From contig NW_019211458.1 of assembly GCF_002443255.2 (NCBI RefSeq), forward strand, positions 19,051,509-19,115,508: a stretch of DNA of 64,000 bases, read 5' to 3'. The notes beneath the pieces are model-generated. The model made no database searches. It had not been told where the DNA came from and saw only the letters and a list, made by a program, of their open reading frames with translations. Source of the DNA: Varroa destructor. Taxonomy: Eukaryota > Arthropoda > Arachnida > Mesostigmata > Varroidae. The first letter of the stretch is position 1, and each line of letters starts with the position of its first letter. The translations under genes and the position numbers were made by a program. Below, piece by piece: positions 42,701 through 54,600 of the stretch.

Positions 42701-45700
42701 GACGGTGATGACATACTAAATCCTTTATGAACTTGATTTGGATAGTCGGCTTTTGAGTCTTCGACACTATCTGCGAAGTACAACACATATTTGTATTGCA
42801 TGAGTAGAGATGTAGACACAGTACTTATAAGTCGCTGGAAGTCGACGTCTAGGAGTGTGTTGCCTTATCACGGCTGAGGATATTGTGGAAAGCATTCACG
42901 ATTCAGTAATTCGTGTTTTTAATTTTCATATATTCGTTTGTCAGTCTTTACTAGTTACAAGGTTCATCTATATCTGCTCGAAATGTTGTAAGAACATCGG
43001 ACATTTGTGATATGATGTTGATCATACCTTTCCTATTCCTGCTAGCATTCGGCATCTCATTATACCTTTCCTCCTGTAGTTAAATTTCACAAAAGGGAAA
43101 CGTAAGCGACATACTGTTTTGAAACATATTTGTATTCCCAAACTCGCGTTACGAAACCCAATCCCATCATTCTTCACATGCTCGTAAATATGGATATAAA
43201 GATCAATGAATGCCATCACGATTATGACTTACGTTAGGGTACGTCTGCAGTGTCAATCTCAATATTATACGTTACCGACTAATAATGTGACAGTTTCAAA
43301 ATGAAAGTACGACAGTTGTATGCGAACATTACAGGACAAACCTGATGAGGAAAATGTGGGAAAAGAGTGCCTGTTATCAAAAGTTATAAAGTCAATTTTG
43401 TCAACTACAGAGGAAACGCCATTCTACAAGGAGGGTGACAGCGAGGTGGGGCGGTCTTTTTCTATTTCAGTTATTAACAGTGAACCGAATTTTTTTGCTC
43501 CCCAGGTAGAATTCATATTGAAATGAGATTGTTTGAATCCATAGTCTTGATGCTAATAAGTTGGTAAGAAAGTCTCTTCAGTATGTTTTACGAAGTTTGA
43601 TCATTGCGACGAACTTCTTAAGAAGATTCGATACGCTTGTCATACAGGTTTTTCGTATTTTACGTCCGATACTTAAACATTACGGCTTCCGCTCATTATT
43701 ATTACGGCTGGTTTGTAGCGCGAGAGGAAGTGCTTCGGATCCAGACATTATTTGTCGCTAAGTTTAGCCTGCAAACAGTTACCCATTAAACTATTGCAAG
43801 GACGATAGGCTTGTTATAGAAATATGTCTGAGAATACGTTTCCCTATAGATGGGGTAAATGTTTGATTTCTATTTTGCACCTCTTATGCTACGGTTGTAA
43901 ACAAGCAGGAACTGACGGATTCTTAAGCGGAAGAGTTTGCAGTTTGCTATGGTGGAGCGCTACAGTTTGGAACAGCGTTTGTTTTTCGTAGAAATGGGGA
44001 GTAATTATAATAACCCTCCGCAAGTGCTGGAGAGAATACGAACGGCATTTCTTGTTGACGTAGGTGGCGATTAATCAAGGAATTCGATGGGATTGGCCTA
44101 CTCGCAGATAGAGTAGGGTCAGGAAAACCATGAACTAGAGGAGAAGTAAACCAGATAACTCCGATACGATTGGCTGCAGCTCGCAACAGTGTGCACGACC
44201 TGAACGCGACATCATATTTAGCAACCTGATGGGAAGTACTCTGCGATGCCTTATGAAGCAAGGGGTGCATTTTTATACGTACAGGGTACACTTGATTCAA
44301 TAATTACAGATTCAGGATTTTCACAAGTACCGTTTACTTGTCGACCAGATGTTGCGCTGCAAGGCACGTGTTAATGACTTCTTCGACCACATCTTCTCCT
44401 TTGATGCAGTTTATTGCAAACAGAATGATTATTTGAATATTCAAAATTGTTGCATGCAGACTTCAAAGAACCTGAGGAAGTGTTAAACAACGACTTTATT
44501 GCAAGGAATCACTGTGTGGTGTGTTGTGGAAGTGCCATTAAACCCTTTTTCTTCAAGCTCTATTGTGACACAACTTTTTCTGTGTATCAAAATGAAGCTA
44601 CTGGATGCAAATCACCTTTGGTTTTAACGAAATGGCATAACTTGCTGCAAAGCACGAGGAACAATAAATTTTCATGGAAAGATGGTTCCAGACTGGGCGA
44701 TCTCATTGCGCGACGGCGTTATCGAGTGGCCGCTACGATCCTGTAATTTGATTTGTCTATTTCTATGGGGCTTGTGAAGGACGGAGCATATAAAATAGCG
44801 CCACAGTCAATAAACAACCTGTCCTCGTGAAGTGATTGGTTATACCGATGCTGAACCAAGACTCAAATTTAAGTGAAAAAAATCAGGTTATGCGTGTGTT
44901 CTTTGAAAGGACATTTAGCTGATATTGTTTTTCATGCATGATACAAACTAAACCTCTTGAGTTGGGCTAATGTGGTAGTCAAAACAAGCACAAACACCCT
45001 AATAATGGGGGCATTGAAATAGAATACAAACATCTGGCCCACTTTTCAACATAAGTGTTGTTATTTTCGGAAATCTTAATTAACTTTTCGTAACAAATAA
45101 ATTTATAGTCTAAGAAAGTCCTGGAAACAGAGTTTATTATGATGAATTCCTCTCGTAAATATTCTCCTCTATAAGTCTTATAAAAAAGACGTTGGTAAAG
45201 ACGGCGTTTAGAGTTGAACAACCTACAAGTGCTAAACATCGCACTGAATCATTCATCACACCCTATTAAAATCCTACGATATAATAGCCATTGCGCATTA
45301 CTTCTGGTCAAAGCGGGTGGGAAACTGATTACTAGGTACGATGGTAACAACACTTTTCATATTGTTTTGGGGTATGTGTCTCGATTGCTGCAGGCTCTCC
45401 AATTAAGATACCAAAAAATAACTTGCCACAAATGACAGGGCCTGTAGAGAATTTACTGTACTCGTCTGGCTGGGCGCGATACAAATGTATGTTTATTCAA
45501 GAGTACGCGTCGCGCCGTTTTTTGTTTTAACAGTATCATTCCAGTCGGTCAGTGCACCATTGCACCTTTAACTTTAAAGAGACATGTGTCGTTCTACCTG
45601 ATTTTTTCTGAATCTATTTAATATTCTTAGGGCCGCTGTGGTTATATTTCTCTCTTGCGGAAATCCGTCTTCCGACCAAAACATGATTAAACTTTTAGAT

Positions 45701-46659
45701 CTTTAACTAAAAGTAAGCTTCTTTGCATCGGTTAGAATATGAAGATGCTTCTTTATATCGTATTTGGCTTACTGGGAAGACTTCCTTACCAACCTAATGG
45801 CATTAAAAACCTGTAAAAGAAAACGTGTTTACATGCTTGTAAAAAAATGGGAATCCGATCATTTTCTTGCTTATTTTTTTCTGAATTAGGAGCAGGGATT
45901 TGTTTTGTTTTTGTCACTCGATGCAATAATACTGCTCATTCATACTGCAATACGAACAGCCAATAACGTGGTTCTGTATAAACTTACCTCACATGAACAA
46001 GCTATTATTATGTTTACAAGAGTATATTTACTAGTATAACTGAGTGTATACTTGAGCAGTCATGTTTGCCCAAAGGTGTAAAGTGCCCAGATATTTCCGA
46101 TGAGATATAGAAGGCAAAAAATTGGCTACGACAAAAATTGGCACGGTAGAGTTTCCTGCATTTCATCGTTCTTTCTATCCGTAATTGTCCATATTTTGTC
46201 TAAGTCAATATTGAGGGATATATTAGTAAAAGGATATTTTTTGCGCTTTCATTCCAGGCTGAACCTGAAGACGAAGTACTTTTACAGCAGGGTGCCGCTC
46301 TTGAGCAGGCCATTCTTGAGAGCGATGAGAATACCACCGAAGAGGCTCAGGGGCAGGAGGAAGGCGCGACGACCACCGCTACCGTGACCGCTGTCATTGG
46401 TGAAGGCGAAGCGGCCGTAGCACTTGCGCTGTCCCCTGATGCCAACGGCCAGATGGTCAAGCAAATCGTGCTTGCCGATGGACACGTTTTAGGTACTTGC
46501 ACTTCAAGCGGGGAACTCTCATTGGGCGAAGGTGTGCAACTGCTGCAGCAGGAAGATGGCCAGGCTCTACTTCAATCAGCACATAGCAACATTCAAGTGC
46601 CACTGGACACGGTTCGAGTGCTATTACACATGGAGCAACAGAGCATTCAGGAGGGTTAA
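27750..46659 (+). CDS. ZNF839-like (DUF4764) C2H2/AT-hook nuclear protein with polyQ
   Basis: Exons: 27750-27765, 33387-33520, 34191-34437, 35473-35993, 37303-37604, 37763-38019, 38686-38953, 39211-39475, 39834-40164, 40500-40738, 41128-41535, 41939-42223, 43335-43445 and 46258-46659. All are GT-AG and phase-consistent, giving 1261 aa. Seen: acidic Gln/Ala-rich N-terminus, GRGRP AT-hook-like motif (about 400-404), RSGRISRPPKY basic motif (about 435-445), one C2H2 finger (C508, C511, H524, H530), a helical segment (about 582-670), a polyQ tract (about 899-950) and an acidic C-terminus. The basic motif, single finger and helical segment with QFLLAK match my memory of ZNF839 architecture, whose function is poorly known; nuclear DNA binding is inferred. 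The first exon (MAQNS plus one base) rests on phase fit and start context; otherwise Met at 33413 would start. Confidence 0.8.
28381..28563 (+). pseudogene. FLYWCH-like zinc-finger fragment
   Basis: An open frame ending in TAA reads LIHPGRNNGVLYEVEDF, later VRCKLKSKKK, then TLLGGKFIKHL. The order (N-terminal R-G-N, L-Y, a basic Cys-containing stretch, and a K-H near the end) follows the FLYWCH finger. The second Cys position is replaced and the final H-x-H is missing, so zinc binding would be lost. FLYWCH domains occur in Mutator-type transposons and in host proteins, so this is probably a transposon remnant, or less likely a diverged alternative exon. No ATG begins the frame. Confidence 0.3.
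29673..30603 (+). pseudogene. decayed mariner-family transposase
   Basis: The N-terminal helix-turn-helix is readable at 29673-29830 (EGHSAAEINRLLEKTEG, then FKNEDSGLKDQGESD). After stops and frameshifts, further mariner blocks follow in order: a RGI..YCEI / ETMNS block near 30178-30240, the second catalytic Asp as DNVRLHC at 30307, and a C-terminal LPEIRDKCVKY block ending in TAA at 30601-30603. The order and roughly 0.95-kb length fit a mariner transposase of about 340 aa. It is broken by stops and cannot encode an active enzyme. Terminal inverted repeats were not resolved. It lies in sense orientation within intron 1 of the ZNF839-like gene. Confidence 0.72.
34438..35472 (+). other. intron 3 of the ZNF839-like gene
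   Basis: The donor is GTTTGT and the acceptor is after ATAAAG. I see nothing but AT-rich sequence and short meaningless ORFs. Confidence 0.6.
35994..37302 (+). other. intron 4 of the ZNF839-like gene
   Basis: AT-rich intron with donor GTAAAC and acceptor TTCTACAG. It contains the imperfect AT microsatellite at 37206-37252 close to the acceptor; no exon or element was recognised. Confidence 0.6.
37206..37252. repeat. imperfect (AT)n microsatellite, partly palindromic
   Basis: Two AT runs separated by a short ATAATGTATAAGAATAA core, about 50 bases before exon 5 of the ZNF839-like gene. The two halves are near inverted copies. Confidence 0.8.
37763..39475 (+). other. ZNF839-like core: basic motif, C2H2 finger, helical segment (exons 6-8)
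   Basis: Exon 6 carries RSGRISRPPKYMVRDYK and a basic KRKRRK patch that could be a nuclear signal. Exon 7 carries the single finger, YRCSQCDRAY followed by KHFRLTQH; five residues separate the two histidines, wider than the usual three. It is followed by an acidic patch and a charged coiled-coil-like run rich in E, K and R. Exon 8 encodes LREALRQCTDKEVLDVCLYR and ATMWQFLLAKSE, a helical block that I associate with DUF4764. This is the most conserved-looking part of the protein. Confidence 0.7.
41242..41400 (+). repeat. CAG/CAA polyglutamine tract (exon 11)
   Basis: In-frame glutamine codons (mixed CAG and CAA), broken by occasional Leu, Phe and Ala. The tract begins after residue 898 of the ZNF839-like protein and continues as a looser Q/H/V-rich stretch to the exon end. 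The mixed codons argue that the amino acid run is kept, though length polymorphism is still likely. Confidence 0.95.
42224..43334 (+). other. intron 12 of the ZNF839-like gene
   Basis: The donor is GTTCGT and the acceptor is ATTACAG. No domain-bearing ORF or element was recognised. Confidence 0.6.
43949..44815 (+). pseudogene. decayed DUF4817/DDE (Tc1-mariner superfamily) transposase
   Basis: The ATG at 43949 starts VERYSLEQRLFFVEMG and PPQVLERIRTAF, the DUF4817 helix-turn-helix. Further on, across frameshifts and stops, come LMGSTLRCLMKQGVHFYTYR, FSFDAVYCKQNDYLNIQN (containing the first catalytic Asp), a TVWC block with NPFFFK, and an IEWPLRS / FLWGLVKD block near the third catalytic position. 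This order matches transposases with an N-terminal DUF4817 and a DDE_3 domain. Multiple stops show it is dead. It lies in sense orientation inside intron 13 of the ZNF839-like gene, and the open frame at 44447-44746 is part of it. Confidence 0.68.
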
Positions 46660-47219
46660 ATCTGCTCAGACACTGCACTTATTTGTGTTGAACTATCTGA
46701 AATGCAAACAATTTGAAGACGTGCTCATTGATGAACACAAACGGTGGTAAAGACATCCCGTACCCTTGTGGCTGCTTTGATGTGTTTAGCAAATGAGAAA
46801 CGAACTGATTGCTGGCAAGGAATCGATTTATGAATAGACAGACAGGCATACCTATATACACATATATTTTGTGAGAAGGTTTAACCAAGGGGCATTGAGC
46901 CCTTGTTGCGGATAAGATATAAGCCGCGGCATACACCTATGATGTCTCTATGTCCAGATTATAACTATATACACCTAGCGTCCTTATGCATGACAGCTAG
47001 TGCTGCTTTGGTACCCGGTATAGTTTAACGAGCTTTTGAGTTGATCCATGAACCGTAAAAGTTACTGGACGAAGGTTTATTATTTTCTATTATAACTATT
47101 ATTAGTGGTCCAGCATTATTAATACTATCATTTAGTAGCTTTGTACAACATTTTCGTGATGGACATGTGCGCCCAAAATAGTAGTTGGTCCGTAGGATAA
47201 AGAAAGGCATCTTCTAGTA

Positions 47220-47225
47220 AATAAA
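47220..47225 (+). terminator. candidate poly(A) signal of the ZNF839-like gene
   Basis: AATAAA, 561 bases after the stop codon, is the first canonical hexamer I noted on this strand downstream of the gene. Confidence 0.35.
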
Positions 47226-48391
47226 AAGACTGAATTGTAAGAGACGACATACGAAGCCCAATTAGCAATTGGCGCAAGCCATTTCAATGGCGTTATGTAG
47301 AAAGACCTCTGCGAAAAACGAGCTCCATATTCAGCAGCAATGGGGGAAACACGCCACAGAAAACGAGAAAACGCAGAAATAACAATAGCAACTGTACTAA
47401 CATACCATAAAATGAACTATTAAAGAAAGTTTAAAGATGTTTAAATGTGTATACAAATGCATTGTGACTAAGTTCGATGAACTTAATAAGTCAAGGCAGA
47501 AACCCGTTATTTTAGATAATTATCGCGACCGCGCTTACTAATATTCTCATAATGAATCATTAGTGTGTCAGGTTGAGAAGGAATGAGAGCGCCAGACATC
47601 TAGGGGAAAACTCAACAAATTTCATCTGTCCACGAGAAGCTCTCGGGATATTCATTGTCACTCGGACTGCACTCGGGACATTGATATGATTTACTGTGTT
47701 TTCCTAACATGTAAACATCTAGGTCATCATCCTCTTAGGTATTTTTCTCTCCACCGTCCTGCTACGCGATGGTTGGCAAGATTGCAATCATTATTCCTCT
47801 ATAAACTTTTCTGAACGCATCGGCAAATTTCTGCCGAATTTTCGGGAAAGCTTAAAAAATTCGTGTTTTCCAAAGGACCCCAACCTGATGGTACAATGGA
47901 TTTTATCAAAAAAAAAAAACGAATTTTTCAATGGAATGGTCAGAATAGTCGGCAAGACACTAAAAGCCTGCAACATATGTGTATATTTAAAGCGGCGCTA
48001 ATTAGCTGATAGCAAAATCATTTGCTAAGTAAAATTAGACTAGCCTGATCTGGTAATATAAAGATGCGACACGGTATTGCATATTATGAAATATCTATCG
48101 ATCTTGATTACCTGGTGGTTGTTTACTAGGGAAGCTTAGATGCCTTAGTTAAGTAAAGTGTTAGTAACTACGAAAAGCCGCCGCAAGTGATCTAGGGGAG
48201 ATGGACGTATTAATACGGCATAAGATCCGATTTAGCAGTAAAGGTTAAATCCAAAGATTGTATGCATGTTCGTACCATGATGATGAGGCCAGGCCCAAAA
48301 GGAAATACGGAGAACAATTATTCAAACACGCTAGCATAAGTACATATGCAAGCATCACACCGAGACACGGATATACAGCTTTGTATAAGGC

Positions 48392-48394
<3 letters not shown>

Positions 48395-48426
<32 letters not shown>
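48395..48426. repeat. (AT)16 microsatellite
   Basis: An uninterrupted AT dinucleotide run of 32 bases. Confidence 0.95.
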
Positions 48427-48431
<5 letters not shown>

Positions 48432-48730
48432 GACAAAAAATATAATATACTATGTACATTACCGAAAATTCATTATAATAACTTGCTGTTTTAGACGGCA
48501 AAGCACTGTATTTTAGAATGTAACAAGAAAGGCTGCATCAATAATAACAGTTATTATAATAAAAATGGATATCACCGAGTCAGTTAATGTTAGCTCGAAG
48601 TCTCCTTATTTTAAACGTCTTAACATTGATAGGGTTTCGTTGTTGATCTATCATTGTTATTTTTATCTTCAACTATGCCATTTTATTTGACTGAACGATC
48701 ACTTCAGGAAGCTCATTCCAAACAGTGCGG

Positions 48731-48735
<5 letters not shown>

Positions 48736-48788
<53 letters not shown>
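48736..48788. repeat. long (TA)n microsatellite
   Basis: An uninterrupted dinucleotide run of about 53 bases, the longest in the window, only about 310 bases after the previous AT run. Confidence 0.95.
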
Positions 48789-48790
<2 letters not shown>

Positions 48791-51509
48791 CTAAGGGATC
48801 GAATTTGGCGTAAGTGACGGAAACCTTTTTTATGACAAGGGGTTTCATAAACGCTTTATAAAGACAGGCTACGCTGCTAATATATAGTACTGAGTACGAT
48901 GTGCATTGACTTTGTACAAAGTATACTTTGATCACGACTAATTCATAATAGCTGAATCATTGTTCTCTGTAAGATACACGAGTTTATTCGGAAGCATTAG
49001 TAGTCACAATGCCTATTTATGCTATATTCGTGCCCTCTGGCTGTGCCGCCCGACCTGTATGACGGCACCACGGGTGTACAGCACCTTTTACTAATGCGAA
49101 CCTCTGCTTACAACTTTGTCCATCCACTTCTATCATAACTTAACGTCAAAGAGTTATCCAATTCTATTCCATTCCCATTCTAGCCTAAAATATCTTTAGA
49201 TCTGCTTGGCTGGAGGCCAAGTTCCCAGCTCCAACTCGTTATAATTACAATAGCAGCGTGTTACATTGCCTTGTTTACCTCTTTGCAGTTCTTCGTGCGT
49301 TCACATTGCGGCTTTCTTGATGTAATTCTGCTGTAGCACTGTTTAAATATGTGCTCCACGTTGTCCGGGTCGTTTCTTCATATTGCTGGGTTTCTTATTA
49401 CTAAATCTTTACAATTCAATCACATTGGCTTAGTTTTTACTGCTTTATTTTTTTTTGGCTCTTTCGAGCTAAAACCTACTTTAACTTTAAAAATTCCACG
49501 TAATTCCATGTTTGGCCTCTCAAGGCACAAGCTAAGCAAGAAATATAAAAACGCCAATTTTTTTTTTCGAAATTCTCAACCGCTTTCGGGTAAAAATACC
49601 GTACTCGAATCCATCAAAGGAACTAATAAACTGATTCGTTTCCAAAGTCCACGTTTGTGGCTACTTTTTAAAGCTAGAAAAAGGAAGCCACGTGTACACC
49701 TAAATACTTCACAAATTCTTAGCTTAGTTATTTTAAACTTTATTAAAAATTCCTACACATGTCTTTTCGTTCTTACTGTTTCCTTGACAAACCAAGCTTG
49801 TACACGAAACTCACAGAAATCGTTAGGACCGCTTACGAATTGATCTGGGCTTACACACGTACCTCTACACATACGAGAATGTTTCGTTCGTCTTGGCGTA
49901 TCATTGGACGCGTTATATATATATATACGTTTTTGTTAGCAGAGTAAAAAGACATAGAGAGTACATTTTCGAAAAAAAAAAACAATCGACCATGTATATT
50001 ACCTGTTATTGGATTCGAACTTTCCTTAGAAAAGGATTGAGAAATATATCGATATTTTATATTTCACGGGAAAACAGCATCGAGAAAACTGAATCATTCA
50101 ATTGAATAACAGAATAGTATAATTAAGCGGTGCAACATGTAGAAGGAATTTGGGTTACGAAGCCGGGATCAGGCTAAGCAGGTTCGAGTTTGCTTTGGGT
50201 TAAATATGAAAAAAATGATAGTTTTTAGTGAAATTCGCTGCGTAGACTCAAGCATGAATTTTGTGCCGAAAATAGGTTAAAAAGTCTGGGTGCTTATAAA
50301 TGAAGGCAAGCCAGTGTTGTACAGCTATGATGCTGCACATTACCACACATCAGGCAGTAACTCAGCTTCGGTATTTATATTCCTGAGAGAGTAAATATCT
50401 AATGCATTCAATTGAATAAGACAAAATAACATCATTAAGAAAATGTTTTTTGCTAAAGAATATAAAAACATTCTATTAATAACGATCTTTGCTTCATACG
50501 AGCTTCACATCTATGTAAATGTAAAATACGTACGATGTTAGTACCTGTATCCATATACAGAGAGCTATGAAAAATTAAGCATTTGAATATGCTAGTTGGT
50601 TTAAAGATGGGTATTGATTACATCTAGAGCTACGAAGTTTTAGATATAGACGTCACGTGTTTCGTGGAAACTCTGCTCCGTACATAGCGATATCTTATTA
50701 CTATTTGCTGTTTAGGTCTGTTTTTGAATGCTGCCGCTCGTCGTTGGTCACCGTAGGCGTTAGGTAAATTTCTCTATACATTCATACAAACTCATATAAT
50801 ATTAAAGCAGAATTCACTTTTTGAACATTCTGACCATCTAAGACCAGGCTGACCATCTAAGCGTGACAGTCGCCTTATTCTATGTTCGTCAAATCGGTAT
50901 AAAATCAAACAATAGCTCCAAAACAATCGGCTTCTCCCATGTTTCATCCAAAGTCAAAGTTTGTATTTCGTTAAAGCGAAACCATATTGCTTTCTTGAGG
51001 GGCTTATAACTTATGTCGGATGTGGAACAATACCAGTGGAGTACGGCACTTGATTAACAGTAGCAGATCGGCGGCTCAACTGCAACAAGACGAAGGAATA
51101 GTTGAAAAAAGGAATGGCCAATACATGTATGTCATACGAAGCATATGCGAAAACAACAGGAGTATATACTTGAATGTAAATGTTCGTAGTCACTAATGTA
51201 TAAGTCGATGCCATACTTATTACTATTATGTTGTGGTGCTATTCGATAATAATCGTAATAAGCGACTCTGTAGGAACCATTTTAAGCACAGGTATACGTT
51301 TATCATGAAAATAAACCTTTGAGGTCACATTAACTCCTCGTTTTTTACCCCTGTAGTGCTCGTAATAGCAGCGGTACACAGTCTCGAGTATTGAAGGCCA
51401 AATTAATGGATGTGGCCTTTCAGCGAAGACGCGGGCTCTGCTTGCGGTGGGCTCACGTCTCGGACGCGGTCCGGGTCTTCGGTGTAGGAGTCTTCCCGCC
51501 GTCTATTTA

Positions 51510-51698
51510 TTATCCGGATGCGAACGACGGGTCGCCATCGATACCAGTTTCACCATGAAAGTCGCCATTGTAAGAGCAGTTTCTCAATAAATCTATCACT
51601 CGATTATATTCAGGGTTATCAGAAGGGCGCGAAAGGGCGAAATACGCGCACGGATCATTCCACCGCCAGTGCTGTAGATCGACAGACTCGTAATCCAT
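51510..51698 (-). CDS. unidentified ORF or terminal exon
   Basis: A 62-codon frame from ATG 51698, with a balanced composition (HWRWNDPCAYFALSRPSD, then VIDLLRNCSYNGDF), in a GC-richer patch. It ends with TAA TAA, which overlaps an AATAAA hexamer. A splice acceptor (CTACAG) just before HWRW could begin a terminal exon. No family was recognised and no partner exons were found, so it may be chance. Confidence 0.2.
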   Translation of the reverse strand: MDYESVDLQHWRWNDPCAYFALSRPSDNPEYNRVIDLLRNCSYNGDFHGETGIDGDPSFASG

Positions 51699-54600
51699 TG
51701 ATCAGCAACGACTGTTGGTCATAGTAAGGCATTAACTGCAATAAGAATAATATAATTAATTCAATATAATCTAGTCAGCGCACTATCAGGAAACGTATAT
51801 CGAGAGACCTGGCAAAGCATGGGAAGAACGCTAGAGGAAGCGAACCAGCGCGTAGGAGCGGGTGAGGCTATACAGTTGACTAGGCGGCCGAATGGCTAAA
51901 AGTACCACGAGAGCAACCTCAAGGAAAATTCGATCATTATACGTGCGGACATAGTGTGTCGTAAGGATCAGTTGTGCAAAGATAACCATGTTTCCGTCGT
52001 CTTTTTACGTTTGCCCTGTGGCCCATGCGTGCCCCAAGGAGGACGTCTGAGATACGCGACATCTCCACTCTATGTAAGAGCATTTTTCTCCACTAGTTTT
52101 CATAAGCAGAACGAAATACGCTTGTTCTTCCGGCAAAGAGAAGTAATAGCAACGAGCGCGTACATCAAGATAGAGAAAACATTATCCCTCTTCTTTTCTG
52201 CGAACAGACCGTAATTAGATTACGGTTGGTGTTTCGACAACACGTAGTCGTGGCGTTAAAGCGATTAAGGTTGTGAAACACACGCTAAAGATGAGCCGAA
52301 AGGTTTTTCAGTTTTGGTAAAAGTCTGTGTCAGCCCAAGTAGTCGCCATTCTTACCCAGTGTTATTATAATTCGATGCTAATAAATCCAAAATGATGCCT
52401 GATTCTAAAAGGACTGAAGGCACGATTTCAATGTGCTGCTAAATGCCAGAGTTAAGCTAGCGGGTTCGTGAGCTAGGACCCAGGATGTGGCTGACAAAAT
52501 TAGGCTGGCAGGCCGTATCTAAAAAATAAAAAACCTGTTGCCTTTACAGAAATGACCTATGTGAAACAATGAAAAGTTCCAAAATAAGACATTTATATTT
52601 GTGTCATAGTCGAACAATAGTGTGGAGTTGGATTAGGAACGGAAACCAAATGAAGACTAGGGTCATTCAGATTTGGTTTTCCTTTTTTGTCGAAGAAAGC
52701 ATGTAGCTAACCGGTGTATTTGCTTCAGGCACTTTGTTAGCTTATCTGACAGGTAATTCAGGCTATATAAAGTCAGTTTGAGCACAAGACTGTTAATTTG
52801 AACAAAATGGCCTGATTTACTAGTCTGTCAAATTAATACCGTCGAAACTGTGATCGTTCTTTCTATCTCAGAACATCGTTTTAAGCATATGTAAAGGTTT
52901 GCTTTTTCTTATTACTCTGTTTGGCTTTTGAAGTATTCATTGTATCTAGATCTAAATGCCGATTCATAAATTTTATGTATGCTTATCTTGGCTGTTCATT
53001 AGTCTCAGACTCTCCCTACGAAGAGATATTGATCCTCATAAGGCACGCGGCACACACTTTTGCGTAGCTGTTTCAATGCCCTTCAATGACTGCTCCGGGC
53101 ATCTTTTATCAATTCTAAGCTAGATATATAGTTTACGAAGGCTGGCGTCGAAAATGGCTAACAGGTTAATAAAATAGTTGGGAAAAGGACACCGGTAAAG
53201 GCTAGCTAAGCTGCCTAAGAATATATTATGAGAGAAATGCGTTGTGAAAAGTTTCGTACGCTTGATGGTAAAATAAGCGTAATGTTGGAAGAAAAACGCA
53301 CTTGAACAGTTTGACATTTGAAGACAAAAATTATTATTATTACTATTTTTGTTATATGACATTATATTTAATATGGTTGTTAGACAAAAAGAACGTTATT
53401 CTCAGCTTATATCTGAATTTATCTTACTAAGGACTAGTAACGTATCACTCTCTACGCAGGTTTCCCGGTAATATGTATTTAAAACTTCGAAGTAGAATCA
53501 TGTTCCTAAAAAAGTTGACTGCAAAGCTTAGGGACGTCGAGCAATAGCTGACGTCAATACCGGGCATAAAATTGAAGAGAAAAAACTTCTGCAGCTTCCA
53601 TAGGGCGAAGCTGGTAAAAGAGCTCATACCCTATGAGCGCAACGATTTGGCACAGTTTATTGAAATAACTAAGATTTGGCCTTGACTGTTATTTGGATGT
53701 TAATATAGGCCCGTCAGACTGTTTATTAATTCTATTTAGATCATACGTTTAGGCCCAAGGGAATATTTCTGACCCATTACTGTACAACCCATACACATAA
53801 GTAAATGAAGTGAAAAAAAGGCCTATCGTCGACACATCCCCAGTGCACAGTCAAAGCTACAATGTAACCTTTGTCGTTTTTTTCAAATAGCTTTGTAATG
53901 CGTACATTCAAGAAAACCTACTAGCCCAATACGACAGCAAGCAAATCCTACGAGTGTTTTTTCCTGAAGGTAGCTTAAGTATGGGCCTTTTTTTTTGTCA
54001 GGAAAACTGTCAAATAATATCTTAAGTGGCGCCGAACAAAAACGTTAAAAGATTCATTTTTGCTTATTTTACAGACAGCTTTACCCAGTCGTATGTTGCC
54101 CGAACGTTGGTGGCAGGGGCTAATGTTTTTGGCAAATTTTGTTCAGTTTCATTTTTCATCTATCGATTTAGCTGCTTTTATGGGCAGGGGTGTACCCTGC
54201 CACTGACGTCTTACTTCATCGACAACGACTGATTGAATGCCTCCAGCAAGAAAAAAACTTAGTGGCTATATTAGTATAGGGTAAAAGGCGCAATATATCG
54301 AATGCTTCAGTAACACTAACTGTTTTAAAGAGCCCTAGTGGTGAAGGGCGCACCTTTACCTGACGATTCGGGGAGCATTTGAGCATAACGAGCGTAACGC
54401 TTCGTTGTATAGCAAAGCCTAGATGGGTACTCTAATTTTGGCGCTGAAATTTTTCTACTGATAACGTTATCACAAAAATACCCTGTATTACCGTACGACC
54501 TATTTAAAGGACGAATCCAGATATGTGACTCGAGTCGTTGCTAGCTATTTTTTAACACTACCGGAAATAAAAGAGAACAGAATGCAAAACGACTTTTTGT

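Noticed and set aside
43947..44300. 117-codon minus-strand ORF
   Set aside because: It is antisense to the DUF4817-type transposase fossil, whose plus-strand motifs are recognisable.
49349..49843. 164-codon plus-strand ORF with a real ATG
   Set aside because: It is dominated by Phe, Leu, Ile, Lys and Asn, as expected from AT-rich non-coding DNA, with no domain and no splice logic around it.
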